From an uncultured Clostridia bacterium (GTDB taxonomy: Bacteria > Bacillota > Clostridia > Christensenellales > UBA1242), in NCBI GenBank assembly GCA_934757845.1, contig CAKVLQ010000006.1:1-64000 (forward strand): a DNA stretch of 64,000 nucleotides, written 5' to 3'. The position numbers were made by a program, and so were the translations under genes. Every line of letters starts with the position of its first letter. The first letter of the stretch is position 1. Shown piece after piece: positions 1 through 8,617 of this stretch. The notes below the pieces were generated by a model. The model was not told where the DNA came from and did not search any database. It saw only the letters and a list, made by a program, of their open reading frames with translations.

Positions 1-1302
1 ATCGATATTCAAAAAGCAATCGAGTGTTACGCCAAAGCCTCCGATTTGGGTGTGGCGGCAGCGGCAAGATCTCTCGGTGAATTGTATTATTTAAATACTC
101 CGATTGAAGATTCCGAAATCGAAAACGTTCAAAATGCGTTGAAATATTACGAGCGTGCTTTTTACCTCGGAGATATAGAGGTTGCAAAAAAGATAGGTTT
201 CATATACTTAAACAACGAGGAACTGAAAGACGTTCCCAAAGCCATAGAGTGGTATGAAAAAGGATTAAGTCTTGGCGAAAGTTCACTCAATTTTGATATG
301 GCATATCTATATTTGAATGATAGATTTGTTCCTCATGATTACGAAAAAGGGTTGTTTTATTTAGCCAATGGCGTAAAAGCCAATGACTCGCATTGTTTGT
401 ATTTGCAAGCTCGTATTTATGAAATGGGTTTGTATGGTGTGTCCTCTGACAACGCTAAATATATTCATTTTCTCAAAAGAGCCGCAAAACTTGGACAAGA
501 TGACGCTTTGCTTGATTTGGGCTATTATTATTTTGGAAAAAATGATTATGATAAAGCATTAGATTGCTTTGCAGAGTGTGAATTAGATGACGCTAGACTA
601 TATTGGAGCATTGCAATAATATGTGAAACTAAAAAGCAAGATTACAAAAATGCTTTAAGATATTATCAACTATCAATGGAAATGGATTATCCTGACGCAG
701 TTGAAAGAATGGCAGAAGCATATCTAGGCGATGAACTCGGTTTGGAAAAAGATGAGCAAATGGCATTAAAATTATTCAAAAAAGCAGCGAAACTTGGCGA
801 CGCTTCGGCACAATATAATCTTGGAATGGGTTATGCATGTGGTTATTACGGTTTGACAGCAAATCGTGAAAATGCGATTTATTGGCTTAAAAAAAGTGCA
901 AAGCGTCAAAATCCTATGGCTTGTTTGCAAATGGGCTTGTATTATTTCTATACCGTTAAGACAGAATTAGCATATAAAAAAGCATTAGAATTATTTACCA
1001 ACGCATATAATCTTGGCGAAGAAGAAGCCATTATCAATATTGGACTTTGTTATTTGCAAGGCAAAGGCGTAAAAGAAAACAAAAAGGAAGCTGTAAAATG
1101 TTTCAAAACCGCAGTTAAAAATTGTAATTCTGGTGTCGCTTATCACAATCTTGGAATATGCTATGAAAATGGTTTTGGAGTAAAACAAGATTATAAAAAA
1201 GCAATAGAAATGTATGGGCAAGCGGTAGAAAACGGAGAAAGTGCAGGTCTTGATGCAATTAAAAGAGTCTATACACTTATGAACAAAAAAGATAAAAAGT
1301 AG
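1..1302 (+). CDS. Sel1-repeat (SLR) protein, 5' end outside window
   Basis: The frame is open from base 1, so the gene begins upstream; the TTG at 46 is only an internal codon. The translation is a run of about 36-residue Sel1/TPR-like helical repeats with recurring A-x-x-x-L-G and Y-x-x-G-x-G-V-x-x-(D/N)-x-x-K-A cores, for example near residues 250-275, 325-350 and 365-390 counted from base 46. Sel1 repeats form solenoids that mediate protein-protein contacts; no catalytic domain or signal peptide is visible in this part. Codon use in the first 250 bases is richer in G+C than the rest of the window, which could mean recent acquisition. The specific partner is unknown. Confidence 0.85.
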   Translation: MDIQKAIECYAKASDLGVAAAARSLGELYYLNTPIEDSEIENVQNALKYYERAFYLGDIEVAKKIGFIYLNNEELKDVPKAIEWYEKGLSLGESSLNFDMAYLYLNDRFVPHDYEKGLFYLANGVKANDSHCLYLQARIYEMGLYGVSSDNAKYIHFLKRAAKLGQDDALLDLGYYYFGKNDYDKALDCFAECELDDARLYWSIAIICETKKQDYKNALRYYQLSMEMDYPDAVERMAEAYLGDELGLEKDEQMALKLFKKAAKLGDASAQYNLGMGYACGYYGLTANRENAIYWLKKSAKRQNPMACLQMGLYYFYTVKTELAYKKALELFTNAYNLGEEEAIINIGLCYLQGKGVKENKKEAVKCFKTAVKNCNSGVAYHNLGICYENGFGVKQDYKKAIEMYGQAVENGESAGLDAIKRVYTLMNKKDKK

Positions 1303-1319
1303 TTGCTTTATGAATTTTG

Positions 1320-1440
1320 ATTTTCGCAAAATCAAAAAATGCTGTCGCAAAATCAAATGGCAAGAAATCAAAAGAAATCAAAAAGTGTGAAATAATCAAA
1401 ATCAGTCGCAAAATCAAAGAAAAATAATCAAAAAAAGACT
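1320..1440. repeat. degenerate tandem repeat with TCGCAAAATCAAA core
   Basis: Three exact copies of TCGCAAAATCAAA start at 1324, 1345 and 1406. Between them lie shorter AGAAATCAAAA and AATAATCAAA variants. The array follows the Sel1 gene's stop directly. The rest of the gap (1441-1612) is AT-rich with a short inverted repeat at 1452-1470 and no gene that I can support; a minus-strand ORF through it is a low-complexity shadow. Confidence 0.6.
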
Positions 1441-1612
1441 TTTGGTTGTACACACACAAGTGTGCTAGATTTGAAATCTAATAACTTTTCAAATCAGTTC
1501 TAAAAACTAATAAAAAATTAACTTAATAGGTTTTTTTAAAAAATGAATATAATATTATAATTAGTTTAAAAATCTGGAATTTTTATGATAAAATATTATT
1601 AAGGAGAATATT

Positions 1613-2080
1613 ATGAAGATTTCATTGATTAAAGAAACTGAATTTAAGGCTACTGCAAATATGATTGAAAGATCAGTTAGGTTTTCTCAATTTTCAAAAT
1701 TTTATCCACAAATTGAAATTGAAAATGTAGTTAAAAGTCTTGATGAAGAAGGTGTTAAAAAGCGAGCAGGCTGGACGCATTTTTATGTTATTAAAGAAAA
1801 CAAAGTAATTGTTGCTTGTGGCGCTATTGGCGAATATTGGGGAAGTAAAACAGAGAGTTCGTTATTTTCTATATTTGTAGATCCAAATTACCAAGGCATG
1901 GGTTATGGAAGAAAAATAATTGAAACTTTAGAAAAAGATGAATACTTTAAAAGAGCAAAAAGAATTGAAATTCCTGCTTCCATGTCGGCTATACCGTTTT
2001 ATAGAAAAATGGGCTATGAGCATAAAAATGGTCAACTGATATATAGCGATGGACATTTTGCTTTAGAAAAATTTAAATAA
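1613..2080 (+). CDS. GNAT family N-acetyltransferase
   Basis: A 155-residue single-domain GNAT protein that should transfer acetyl from acetyl-CoA to an unidentified amine. The acetyl-CoA pyrophosphate loop is visible as Q-G-M-G-Y-G-R-K within V-D-P-N-Y-Q-G-M-G-Y-G (about residues 92-107). It is followed by the helix I-I-E-T-L-E and the typical C-terminal I-P-F-Y-R-K-M-G-Y strand. The start is supported by AAGGAG 7 nt upstream of ATG. It is followed by a deaminase gene 80 nt downstream, so co-transcription is possible but not certain. Substrate is not predictable. Confidence 0.85.
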   Translation: MKISLIKETEFKATANMIERSVRFSQFSKFYPQIEIENVVKSLDEEGVKKRAGWTHFYVIKENKVIVACGAIGEYWGSKTESSLFSIFVDPNYQGMGYGRKIIETLEKDEYFKRAKRIEIPASMSAIPFYRKMGYEHKNGQLIYSDGHFALEKFK

Positions 2081-2160
2081 GTTTATAAAATTAAGAACCA
2101 AAATTGAGGATAAATATTTTGTGATATTAATTTTATAAAAATAGTAGGAGAAAACAAAAA

Positions 2161-2580
2161 ATGGATGTTTGGGATAAATTAATTGCAGAAGCAAAAAAAC
2201 AATATAAACCTGAAGAAATTTCACCATTCATAACCGCTCACCATGTTGCTTGTGCTTTGGAAGCAGAAGATGGGGCAATTTATGGTGGTTTTTGTATTGA
2301 AGGTGCAAGTGGAGTTATTGCTCTTTGTGCAGAAAGAGTTGCGGCTTTAAATATGTATATACAGTCTGGTCAAAAAGTCGCTAAAAGATTAACTTGCTAT
2401 GTTGATGGAGTTCCAGATGGGACTGGCGGGTGGACGCCTTGTGGTGCTTGTCGTGAGTTTTTTATGCAATTATCTGAAAAAAATAAAGATATGGAGATAT
2501 TGTTAGATTATAAAAACCGAAAAACAATTACTTTGAAGGAAATTCTTCCTGATTGGTGGGGTTGGGAAAGATATGAATAG
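2161..2580 (+). CDS. cdd: cytidine deaminase-like zinc hydrolase
   Basis: A 139-residue protein of the usual length for homotetrameric cytidine deaminase, which converts cytidine or deoxycytidine to uridine in pyrimidine salvage. Zinc and catalytic residues are present: C56-A-E58-R and P-C94-G-A-C97-R, giving the Cys/Glu/Cys/Cys set of the small Cdd type. The C terminus ends L-P-D-W-W-G-W rather than the common L-L-P-x-x-F. A related amino-nucleoside deaminase of the blasticidin-S deaminase type cannot be excluded. Start supported by AGGAG followed by an A-rich spacer. Next gene begins after a few bases, so 2161-3105 is probably one transcript. Confidence 0.75.
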   Translation: MDVWDKLIAEAKKQYKPEEISPFITAHHVACALEAEDGAIYGGFCIEGASGVIALCAERVAALNMYIQSGQKVAKRLTCYVDGVPDGTGGWTPCGACREFFMQLSEKNKDMEILLDYKNRKTITLKEILPDWWGWERYE

Positions 2581-2589
2581 GAGATGAAT

Positions 2590-3105
2590 ATGGAAAGAAA
2601 AAAATTTAATCGTGGAACTATAAATGGTGGGATTATTAGAATTATTATTTCAATAATAGCAATGATAATTGCTGGTATAGTGCTTTCGACAACAATAAAG
2701 TCATGGGATTCTGACAATATTGGTGGGGGCATATTTATGTGCTTAATTGCTTCAATAATGATGATAGCGGGCATATATTTTATCATTAGTGGCATAAAAA
2801 TGATTATTGATGGAAAAAAATCTTTGGAAGTTTCACGAAAAGGGCATTGTGAAAATGGAAGAATTATTGATTTGCTTGCAACTGAAGTGACCGAGAATAA
2901 TAATGGTTGTGTGGCTCATTACACAATTTATACTTTAAAATTTGAATATACTGACGATAATGGAAATTTATGTGAAAGTCAAGAGCAAATAAGTGAAAAA
3001 GTTTATACAATATTGCAAGAAAAGTCTATTATCCCAATATTAGTTTATAATGAGCGTGCTATTTTTGACAAAAAGAAATTTGAAGATATTATTAAAAATA
3101 ATTAA
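2590..3105 (+). CDS. small membrane protein, DUF3592-like
   Basis: About 171 residues with two N-terminal hydrophobic helices (near residues 14-34 and 46-70), then a soluble beta-rich domain that starts with the N-G-R-I-I-D-L strand. The layout resembles DUF3592-type membrane proteins, which have no defined function. I choose ATG 2590 rather than ATG 2584. GGAG at 2580-2583 touches ATG 2584 but lies 6 nt before 2590, an ideal spacing. It follows the deaminase directly and ends at a bidirectional terminator. Confidence 0.65.
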   Translation: MERKKFNRGTINGGIIRIIISIIAMIIAGIVLSTTIKSWDSDNIGGGIFMCLIASIMMIAGIYFIISGIKMIIDGKKSLEVSRKGHCENGRIIDLLATEVTENNNGCVAHYTIYTLKFEYTDDNGNLCESQEQISEKVYTILQEKSIIPILVYNERAIFDKKKFEDIIKNN

Positions 3106-3169
3106 ATTTATCTTTGCTTAAATTTAATAACCTAATCAAATAAATTTAGTTGTAAACGCACAATAAAAA

Positions 3170-3200
3170 AAAGAAACTTCAAGTGAAGTTTCTTTTTAGT
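3170..3200. terminator. bidirectional intrinsic terminator
   Basis: An 11-bp perfect stem AAAGAAACTTC/GAAGTTTCTTT with a 4-nt loop, flanked by A-run on the left and T-run on the right. It serves the plus-strand operon ending at 3105 and the minus-strand ABC operon ending at 3223. Confidence 0.85.
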
Positions 3201-3222
3201 TAAATTTTAAATAAAATAATTT

Positions 3223-5220
3223 TTAATATCTACTAAACTGGCTATTATAAAGGTTATAATAAAATCCTTTTTTGTTTAGCAGTTGTTTGTGTGAGCCTTG
3301 CTCAATAATATTTCCTTTGTTCATAACAAGAATAATATCCGAACCTACTATTGTTGAAAGTCTATGTGCAACAACAAAACTTGTTTTGTTTTTCATCATA
3401 TTGTCAAACGCTTGTTGAATTGCAAGTTCGGTTCTTGTGTCGATATTGCTGGTTGCTTCGTCAAGTATTAACATTTGTGGTTTGGCAAGCATAAGCCTTG
3501 CAATACAAATTAGTTGCTTTTGTCCTTGTGAAAGATTGTCGCCGTTTTCATTAATAACAGTGTTATAACCTTCGGGCATCGTTTGAATAAAGTGGTCAAC
3601 GCCAGCAAGTTTTGCAACACGCCTTATTTCAGCATCGGTGGCATCAAGTTTTCCATAGGCAATATTATCTCTTATTGAAGCCGAGAAAAGCCAAGTTTCT
3701 TGCAAAACCATGCCATATTGTTTTCGCAAACTGTTTCTTGTTACTTCGGTTATTGGATAGCCACTAACAACTATTTGACCAGAGTCTACATCATAAAATC
3801 TCATAAGCAAATTTATTAGTGTGCTTTTTCCGCAACCTGTTGGACCAACAATAGCAACCTTTTGACCTTTTTTAACGCTTAAATTAAGGTTTTGAATAAG
3901 TTTTTTGTCAGGAGAGTATGAGAAATTAACATTTTCAAATTCAACTTCACCTGTGCATTTTTTAATTTCCGGAAGGTGAGCATCGCTTGTTTCGTTTTTC
4001 ATGTCAAGCACATTGAACACCCTAACGGCAGATGCATACGCTGCTTGCAAATCTGCAAACACATCGGCAATGTCATTGAAAGGGCGAACATATTTTCCTG
4101 CAAACGACAAAAATACTGAAATGTTACCAACCGACATATTGCCTTTTAAGGCAAACAAGCAACCCATAATTGCAACCGAAGCATACAAAAGCCCGTTTAT
4201 AAATCTTGCAATAGGGGCAGAAAGTGAAGAATAATACATTGCTTTTTGGTTTACATCTTTAAGTTTTGTGTTTATTTCATCAAATTTTTCTATTGACCTG
4301 TCTTCATACAAAAAGCCTTTAACAATTTTTTGATTTCCAACCATTTCAACCATAGTTCCAGATAGGTCGCCAACGCATTTTGCTTGTTTTTTGAAAAGTT
4401 TGTGAGATAGTTTTGCAATAATTGATGCAACTAATATTGAAAGTGGGGTAATACACATTATAACTATTGTTATTGTTACATTTATTCTTAACATAAATAT
4501 TAATGTTAAAATTATTGTGGCTAATGCGTCAAAGAATGTTGTTAGCCCCAAAACAAATCCGTCAGTAATCAAATCAACATCGTTTATCATACGGCTTTGC
4601 AAGTCGCCATGGCTTGAACTGTCTATGTATTTTAGTGGAACTTTGTTAAATTTTTTGAAAATGTCATCATGAAGATTTTGTTCAACTTTATATGATAGAC
4701 CATTTGCGGTTCGTGATAAAAGCCACTTAAAACAGGCAAAACCAACAATGCAAATTGCAAGATAAATTAAATTTTTTGAGATATAAACAAAATTAACATT
4801 TCCGGCTTCTACAATAAAGTCTATTGTGTCGCCAATAATAAGTGGAATGAAAATTTCAAAAATTGAATTTATTGCTGCAAACAAAATTGCAAGCACAATT
4901 AAATACCAAAACTTTTTTAAATATCCAAGAGTTCGCAATATTGTTGAACGGGCTTTTGGCTTTTTAATTTTTGCTATTGTTTCAATTCGCTTTGAGTTTG
5001 TGTCAAGAATCATTTGCGAATCTAATATTTTTTGTGCTTTTTCATCGTTGCTAACAAATGATGGGCTGTTTGTGATTGTTGCAGGAATAATGCTTGGAAC
5101 AATAACATCTTTTGCAGGTTGAGCCTTTTCGGGATTGTTGAAAGAAGGCTCGGGCAGTGTTGCGATGGCTTTTTTAAGTTTTCGATATTCTTTTTGATTT
5201 ATCTTTTCACTTTCTTTCAT
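3223..5220 (-). CDS. ABC exporter half-transporter, catalytically competent subunit
   Basis: A 665-residue fused ABC exporter half: charged N-terminal extension (1-95), six-helix type I membrane domain (about 100-400), nucleotide-binding domain (about 425-660). Walker A G459-P-T-G-C-G-K-S-T, signature L563-S-Q-G-Q, Walker B I-L-D-E588 with the catalytic Glu, and H-loop H619 are intact. The start at 5220 (MKESEK) is chosen over an upstream Met because AAGGAGGGG lies just before it. It begins 10 nt after the partner gene's stop, so the two form an operon and almost certainly a heterodimer of the TM287/288, BmrCD or LmrCD type. Substrate unknown; lipids or drugs are usual for the family. The roughly 95-residue extension is longer than usual. 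Confidence 0.9.
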   Translation of the reverse strand: MKESEKINQKEYRKLKKAIATLPEPSFNNPEKAQPAKDVIVPSIIPATITNSPSFVSNDEKAQKILDSQMILDTNSKRIETIAKIKKPKARSTILRTLGYLKKFWYLIVLAILFAAINSIFEIFIPLIIGDTIDFIVEAGNVNFVYISKNLIYLAICIVGFACFKWLLSRTANGLSYKVEQNLHDDIFKKFNKVPLKYIDSSSHGDLQSRMINDVDLITDGFVLGLTTFFDALATIILTLIFMLRINVTITIVIMCITPLSILVASIIAKLSHKLFKKQAKCVGDLSGTMVEMVGNQKIVKGFLYEDRSIEKFDEINTKLKDVNQKAMYYSSLSAPIARFINGLLYASVAIMGCLFALKGNMSVGNISVFLSFAGKYVRPFNDIADVFADLQAAYASAVRVFNVLDMKNETSDAHLPEIKKCTGEVEFENVNFSYSPDKKLIQNLNLSVKKGQKVAIVGPTGCGKSTLINLLMRFYDVDSGQIVVSGYPITEVTRNSLRKQYGMVLQETWLFSASIRDNIAYGKLDATDAEIRRVAKLAGVDHFIQTMPEGYNTVINENGDNLSQGQKQLICIARLMLAKPQMLILDEATSNIDTRTELAIQQAFDNMMKNKTSFVVAHRLSTIVGSDIILVMNKGNIIEQGSHKQLLNKKGFYYNLYNSQFSRY

Positions 5221-5230
5221 TTTCCCCTCC

Positions 5231-6949
5231 TTATTTAGTTTGTGAGTCATAGATGTTTCTATACACTTCGCAGTTTTCAAGCAATTCTTTATGAGTTCCA
5301 ATGCCAACTATGTTTGCATTGTCCATAACAATAATTGTTTTTGCGTTTCTAACAGTGTTAACCCGTTGCGAAACTAAAATTACAGTTGCATTAATATTTT
5401 CTTTAATTGCTTTTCTTAAATTTGCATCAGTTGCAAAGTCTAGGGCAGAAGCACTGTCGTCCATAATTAAAATTTCTGGGTCGCCAACAAGTGCCCTTGC
5501 AATAGTAAGCCTTTGTCTTTGTCCGCCCGAAAAGTTTTTTCCACCCGCTTGAACTTTTGTGTTAAATTTGTCGGGAAGTTCCATAACAAAGTCTTCACTT
5601 TGTGATATTTTTAGTGCTTTTTGCATCTCTTCTGGGCTTGCGTCTTTTTTTCTAAACTTCAAATTGTCTTTTATTGTGCCTTTAAATAAAACGGCTTTTT
5701 GTGGGACAATTCCAATTTTGCTTCTTAATTGGTTAAAACTATAATCTTTAACATTTATTCCGTCAACCAAAACTTGTCCGCTTTGACAATCATAAAATCT
5801 TGGAATTAAATTTATAACACTGCTTTTTCCACTTCCCGTTCCACCAATAATTCCAATAGTATCGCCAGGATATGCCACAAAACTTAAATTTTTAACCGCT
5901 GGTTTTGAACTCTTTGAATAAGAAAAACTAACATTTTTAAATTCAAGTTTTGGAATATCTTTATTTTTTTCAATTTCAATATTTTGAGTGTTGGTTTCAA
6001 CCACTGATGGTTTTGTGTCAAAAACTTCGTTAATACGGCTTGCACAGTTAAATGCTTTGATAAAAGCAATAATCATGTTTGCAAGCGAAACAAGTGCAGC
6101 ACCAATTTGAGTAAGATAATTTACAAATGCAATTATCTGCCCTTGCGAAAGTCCACCAATGTTAACTTGAATGCCACCAAACCAAATAACTGCAATAATT
6201 GCAAAATTTATGATTGTGCCAGTTAGTGGGTTCATAAGGGAAGAAACCGAAACAACTTTAACTGCCGATTTTCTTAATTTTTTTGTAGCAGTGTTAAATT
6301 TTTGTTCTTCATAGTCTTGCCTATTAAAAGCCCTAATTACTCTTGCTCCTTGCAAATTCTCTCGGGTAAGTTCCGAAACTTTGTCAAGGTCTTTTTGAGT
6401 TTTGTCATAAAGTGGCTCGGTTTTTTTTAATATAACAAACACTACAATCAAAATAAGTGGGGCAACAATCAAAAATAAAAGCGAAAGTTTTATGTCAATA
6501 ATCATTGCCATAATGGTTGAGCCAATAATCAAAAATGGCGTTCGCATCACACTTCTTAAAAACATTCCAAGAGCGGTGTCAATTCGGGTTACATCGTGCG
6601 TTAAACGATTGTTTAGTGTTGCCGTTCCAAACTTGTCAAGTTCGGCGTGCGACAAAGTGTTTATGTGCGAATATAAATTTTTTCTTATTTCATAACTAAT
6701 GCCAGAGCACGCTTTGCTTGATAGTTTTGCACAAATAATTGCACTAATAATTCCAACAAAATTTAGTGCCACCACCACAGCACCCCAAATTGCAATATAT
6801 CTAACATCATGGTTTTTAACACCAATATCAATCATGTTGGCAACAATAAGCGGAATAACAATGTCGGTTATTGTTTCCAAAAATTTGAAAAGCGGTGCAG
6901 AAATCATTTGTTTTTTATAGCCTTTAAAAAAACGAAATAATTTTTTCAA
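5231..6949 (-). CDS. ABC exporter half-transporter, degenerate-site subunit
   Basis: A 572-residue ABC exporter half, with membrane domain about 15-310 and nucleotide-binding domain 335-570. Walker A G369-G-T-G-S-G-K-S and signature F473-S-G-G-Q are normal. The Walker B catalytic Glu is Asp (I-M-D497-D498), and the H-loop His is Gln (V-S-Q528-R). Those two substitutions mark the non-hydrolysing site of heterodimeric exporters, with the downstream subunit supplying the active site. It starts with TTG, supported by AAGGAG 7 nt upstream. First gene of the operon; no drug-responsive regulator is adjacent. Confidence 0.9.
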   Translation of the reverse strand: MKKLFRFFKGYKKQMISAPLFKFLETITDIVIPLIVANMIDIGVKNHDVRYIAIWGAVVVALNFVGIISAIICAKLSSKACSGISYEIRKNLYSHINTLSHAELDKFGTATLNNRLTHDVTRIDTALGMFLRSVMRTPFLIIGSTIMAMIIDIKLSLLFLIVAPLILIVVFVILKKTEPLYDKTQKDLDKVSELTRENLQGARVIRAFNRQDYEEQKFNTATKKLRKSAVKVVSVSSLMNPLTGTIINFAIIAVIWFGGIQVNIGGLSQGQIIAFVNYLTQIGAALVSLANMIIAFIKAFNCASRINEVFDTKPSVVETNTQNIEIEKNKDIPKLEFKNVSFSYSKSSKPAVKNLSFVAYPGDTIGIIGGTGSGKSSVINLIPRFYDCQSGQVLVDGINVKDYSFNQLRSKIGIVPQKAVLFKGTIKDNLKFRKKDASPEEMQKALKISQSEDFVMELPDKFNTKVQAGGKNFSGGQRQRLTIARALVGDPEILIMDDSASALDFATDANLRKAIKENINATVILVSQRVNTVRNAKTIIVMDNANIVGIGTHKELLENCEVYRNIYDSQTK

Positions 6950-7100
6950 AATTTTCTCCTTGAATATAATTTATCAAAAAAATTAAAAATTTGCAATTTA
7001 TTTACACATATTAATATATTTTGTAATAATATAATATTTATTAACTTATTAATTAGTTTTTTGGTTATGTGAAAACTTATTTTTTTGGTTTTTGCAAAAA

Positions 7101-7129
7101 TTGCATTGTTTTTTGATTAAACTTATAAT
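7101..7129 (+). promoter_or_regulatory. promoter of the Y-family polymerase gene
   Basis: TTGCAT (7101-7106), 17-nt spacer, perfect TATAAT (7124-7129), 27 nt before the ATG at 7157. No obvious LexA-type palindrome is seen around it. Confidence 0.7.
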
Positions 7130-7156
7130 AAAAAATCTTTTTCATAAACTAATTTT

Positions 7157-8380
7157 ATGAAAGCAATTTTTTTGTGCGACCTAAACAATTTTTATGCAAG
7201 TTGCGAAGCGGTGAATGATAAAAAGTTAATTGGTTCGCCCGTTGCGGTTAGTGGAAGTGTTGAAGACCGTAAAGGTGTGGTTATTGCCTGCAACTATCAG
7301 GCAAAAGATTTTGGTGTTAAGGTTGGCGACATTGTTTTTGAAGCACGGCAAAAATGCCCTAATATTGTTATTAAAGAAGCAAATTTTGAATTGTATAACT
7401 ATTATTCAAAAAAAGTTAGAGAAATTTATTTGAAATATACAAACTATGTTGAACCATTTTCTATTGACGAATGTTATTTAGATGTTACAAACTCAAAAAT
7501 TTTTGGAAGTCCACTTTCTATTGCTCAAAAAATTAAAGACGAAGTGAAACAAAAAATTGGTTTAACCCTTTCAATAGGAATAAGTTTTAACAAAACTTTT
7601 GCAAAAATTGCAAGCGAGTTTAAAAAGCCTGATGCTATTAGCGAAGTGAATTTTAACGATTTCAAGCAAAAAATTTGGACGCTTGACATTTCAAAAATGA
7701 TTGGTGTTGGAAAGCGACTTGAAGTTAGATTAAAAAAATGTAATATAAACACGATAGGCGACCTTGCAGGCGTTGATGAAAATTATATAAGTGGTTTGCT
7801 TGGAAAGGTGGGAAGAGATTTAAAGGCTTATGCAAGTGGTTTTGATAATAGACCTGTTGAACTTTATTCAAATTATATTAAGCCCAAAAGTGTTGGCAAT
7901 AGCACCACTTTTTATCGAGATTTATCGTCAAAACAAGATTTGATGCTTGCATTTTTAATAATAAGTGAAAGCGTTGTTAGGCGAATGATAAAATATAACC
8001 TAAACGAAGCCAAAACCTTAAAAATTTATGCAAAATATACAAATTTAACAAAATTTTCAAAGCAAGTTTCGTTTTGTTATCCAACAAGAAATTCTGAAAT
8101 TATAGCAAAAAAAGCATTGGAAACTTTTTATAAATTTTTTCCACAAAACCCAGTTCGAAGTTTGGGAATTAAGGTTTGCAATTTTGATAGTGGCTTTAAA
8201 ACTCAATCTATTTTTGAAACAAAAAATGAAAAAAATGATGTTGATAAAGTGGTTTTTGAAATAAACAAAAAATTTAATAAAAAGGTAATTTTTAAGGCAA
8301 ACAATTTGTTTGACCAAAAAATTGCCCAAAGTTTTGATAAAGAAGGCTTGCAAAAAAAAGAAGAAGAACCAAAAAACTAG
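7157..8380 (+). CDS. dinB: Y-family translesion DNA polymerase (DinB/Pol IV type)
   Basis: A 407-residue lesion-bypass polymerase. The palm metal-binding residues are visible as D8 in C-D-L-N-N-F-Y-A-S-C-E and D104-E105 in S-I-D-E-C-Y-L-D. The finger residues lie in the A-C-N-Y-Q-A-K segment, and a helix-hairpin-helix sits near G-V-G-K-R-L (about 182-190). A little-finger domain of about 120 residues follows. The C terminus is Lys/Glu-rich and lacks a clear beta-clamp-binding Q-L-x-L-F, although L-F-D appears near the end. The F-Y-A-S-C-E motif is closer to Gram-positive Pol IV/PolY variants than to E. coli DinB. Monocistronic with its own promoter and terminator. Confidence 0.85.
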   Translation: MKAIFLCDLNNFYASCEAVNDKKLIGSPVAVSGSVEDRKGVVIACNYQAKDFGVKVGDIVFEARQKCPNIVIKEANFELYNYYSKKVREIYLKYTNYVEPFSIDECYLDVTNSKIFGSPLSIAQKIKDEVKQKIGLTLSIGISFNKTFAKIASEFKKPDAISEVNFNDFKQKIWTLDISKMIGVGKRLEVRLKKCNINTIGDLAGVDENYISGLLGKVGRDLKAYASGFDNRPVELYSNYIKPKSVGNSTTFYRDLSSKQDLMLAFLIISESVVRRMIKYNLNEAKTLKIYAKYTNLTKFSKQVSFCYPTRNSEIIAKKALETFYKFFPQNPVRSLGIKVCNFDSGFKTQSIFETKNEKNDVDKVVFEINKKFNKKVIFKANNLFDQKIAQSFDKEGLQKKEEEPKN

Positions 8381-8412
8381 CAAAAAAATCAAAATTTTGC
8401 TGGTTTTTTTTA
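8375..8412 (+). terminator. intrinsic terminator of the polymerase gene
   Basis: Stem AACTAGCAAAA/TTTTGCTGGTT with one wobble pair, followed by eight T. The gene's TAG stop lies inside the left arm. Confidence 0.7.
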
Positions 8413-8494
8413 AAATTTTAAACTATTTTTTCAAGAATTTGATTTATTAACAAAAAAAATATAAAAAAAATAACAATAATTTTAAAAAAAAGCC

Positions 8495-8526
8495 TTGACA
8501 AAATTTCAGGGGGGGGGGGGTATACT
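8495..8526 (+). promoter_or_regulatory. candidate phase-variable promoter with a 12-G spacer tract
   Basis: A perfect -35 TTGACA (8495-8500) and a good -10 TATACT (8521-8526) are separated by 20 bases whose last 12 are an uninterrupted G run (8509-8520). In DNA this AT-rich such a run is exceptional. Homopolymer slippage would alter the -35/-10 distance; 20 nt is 3 over the 17-nt optimum, which nine Gs would give. A further TATAAT lies at 8535-8540 without a matching -35. The first gene downstream encodes a surface lipoprotein, a typical phase-variation target. Confidence 0.7.
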
Positions 8527-8617
8527 TTTTTATATATAATAAAAATTTTCGCTTAATATTTTGCACAAACAAAGAAAAATTTTGATTATAGAAAAACAAA
8601 TGAATAAGGAGAAAAAA

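Noticed and set aside
1277..1459. minus-strand ORF over the Sel1 3' repeat
   Set aside because: Low-complexity translation of the repeat array, no ribosome site, no family resemblance.
7081..7156. LexA/SOS box in front of the Y-family polymerase
   Set aside because: No palindrome of the Gram-positive LexA type could be found near the promoter.
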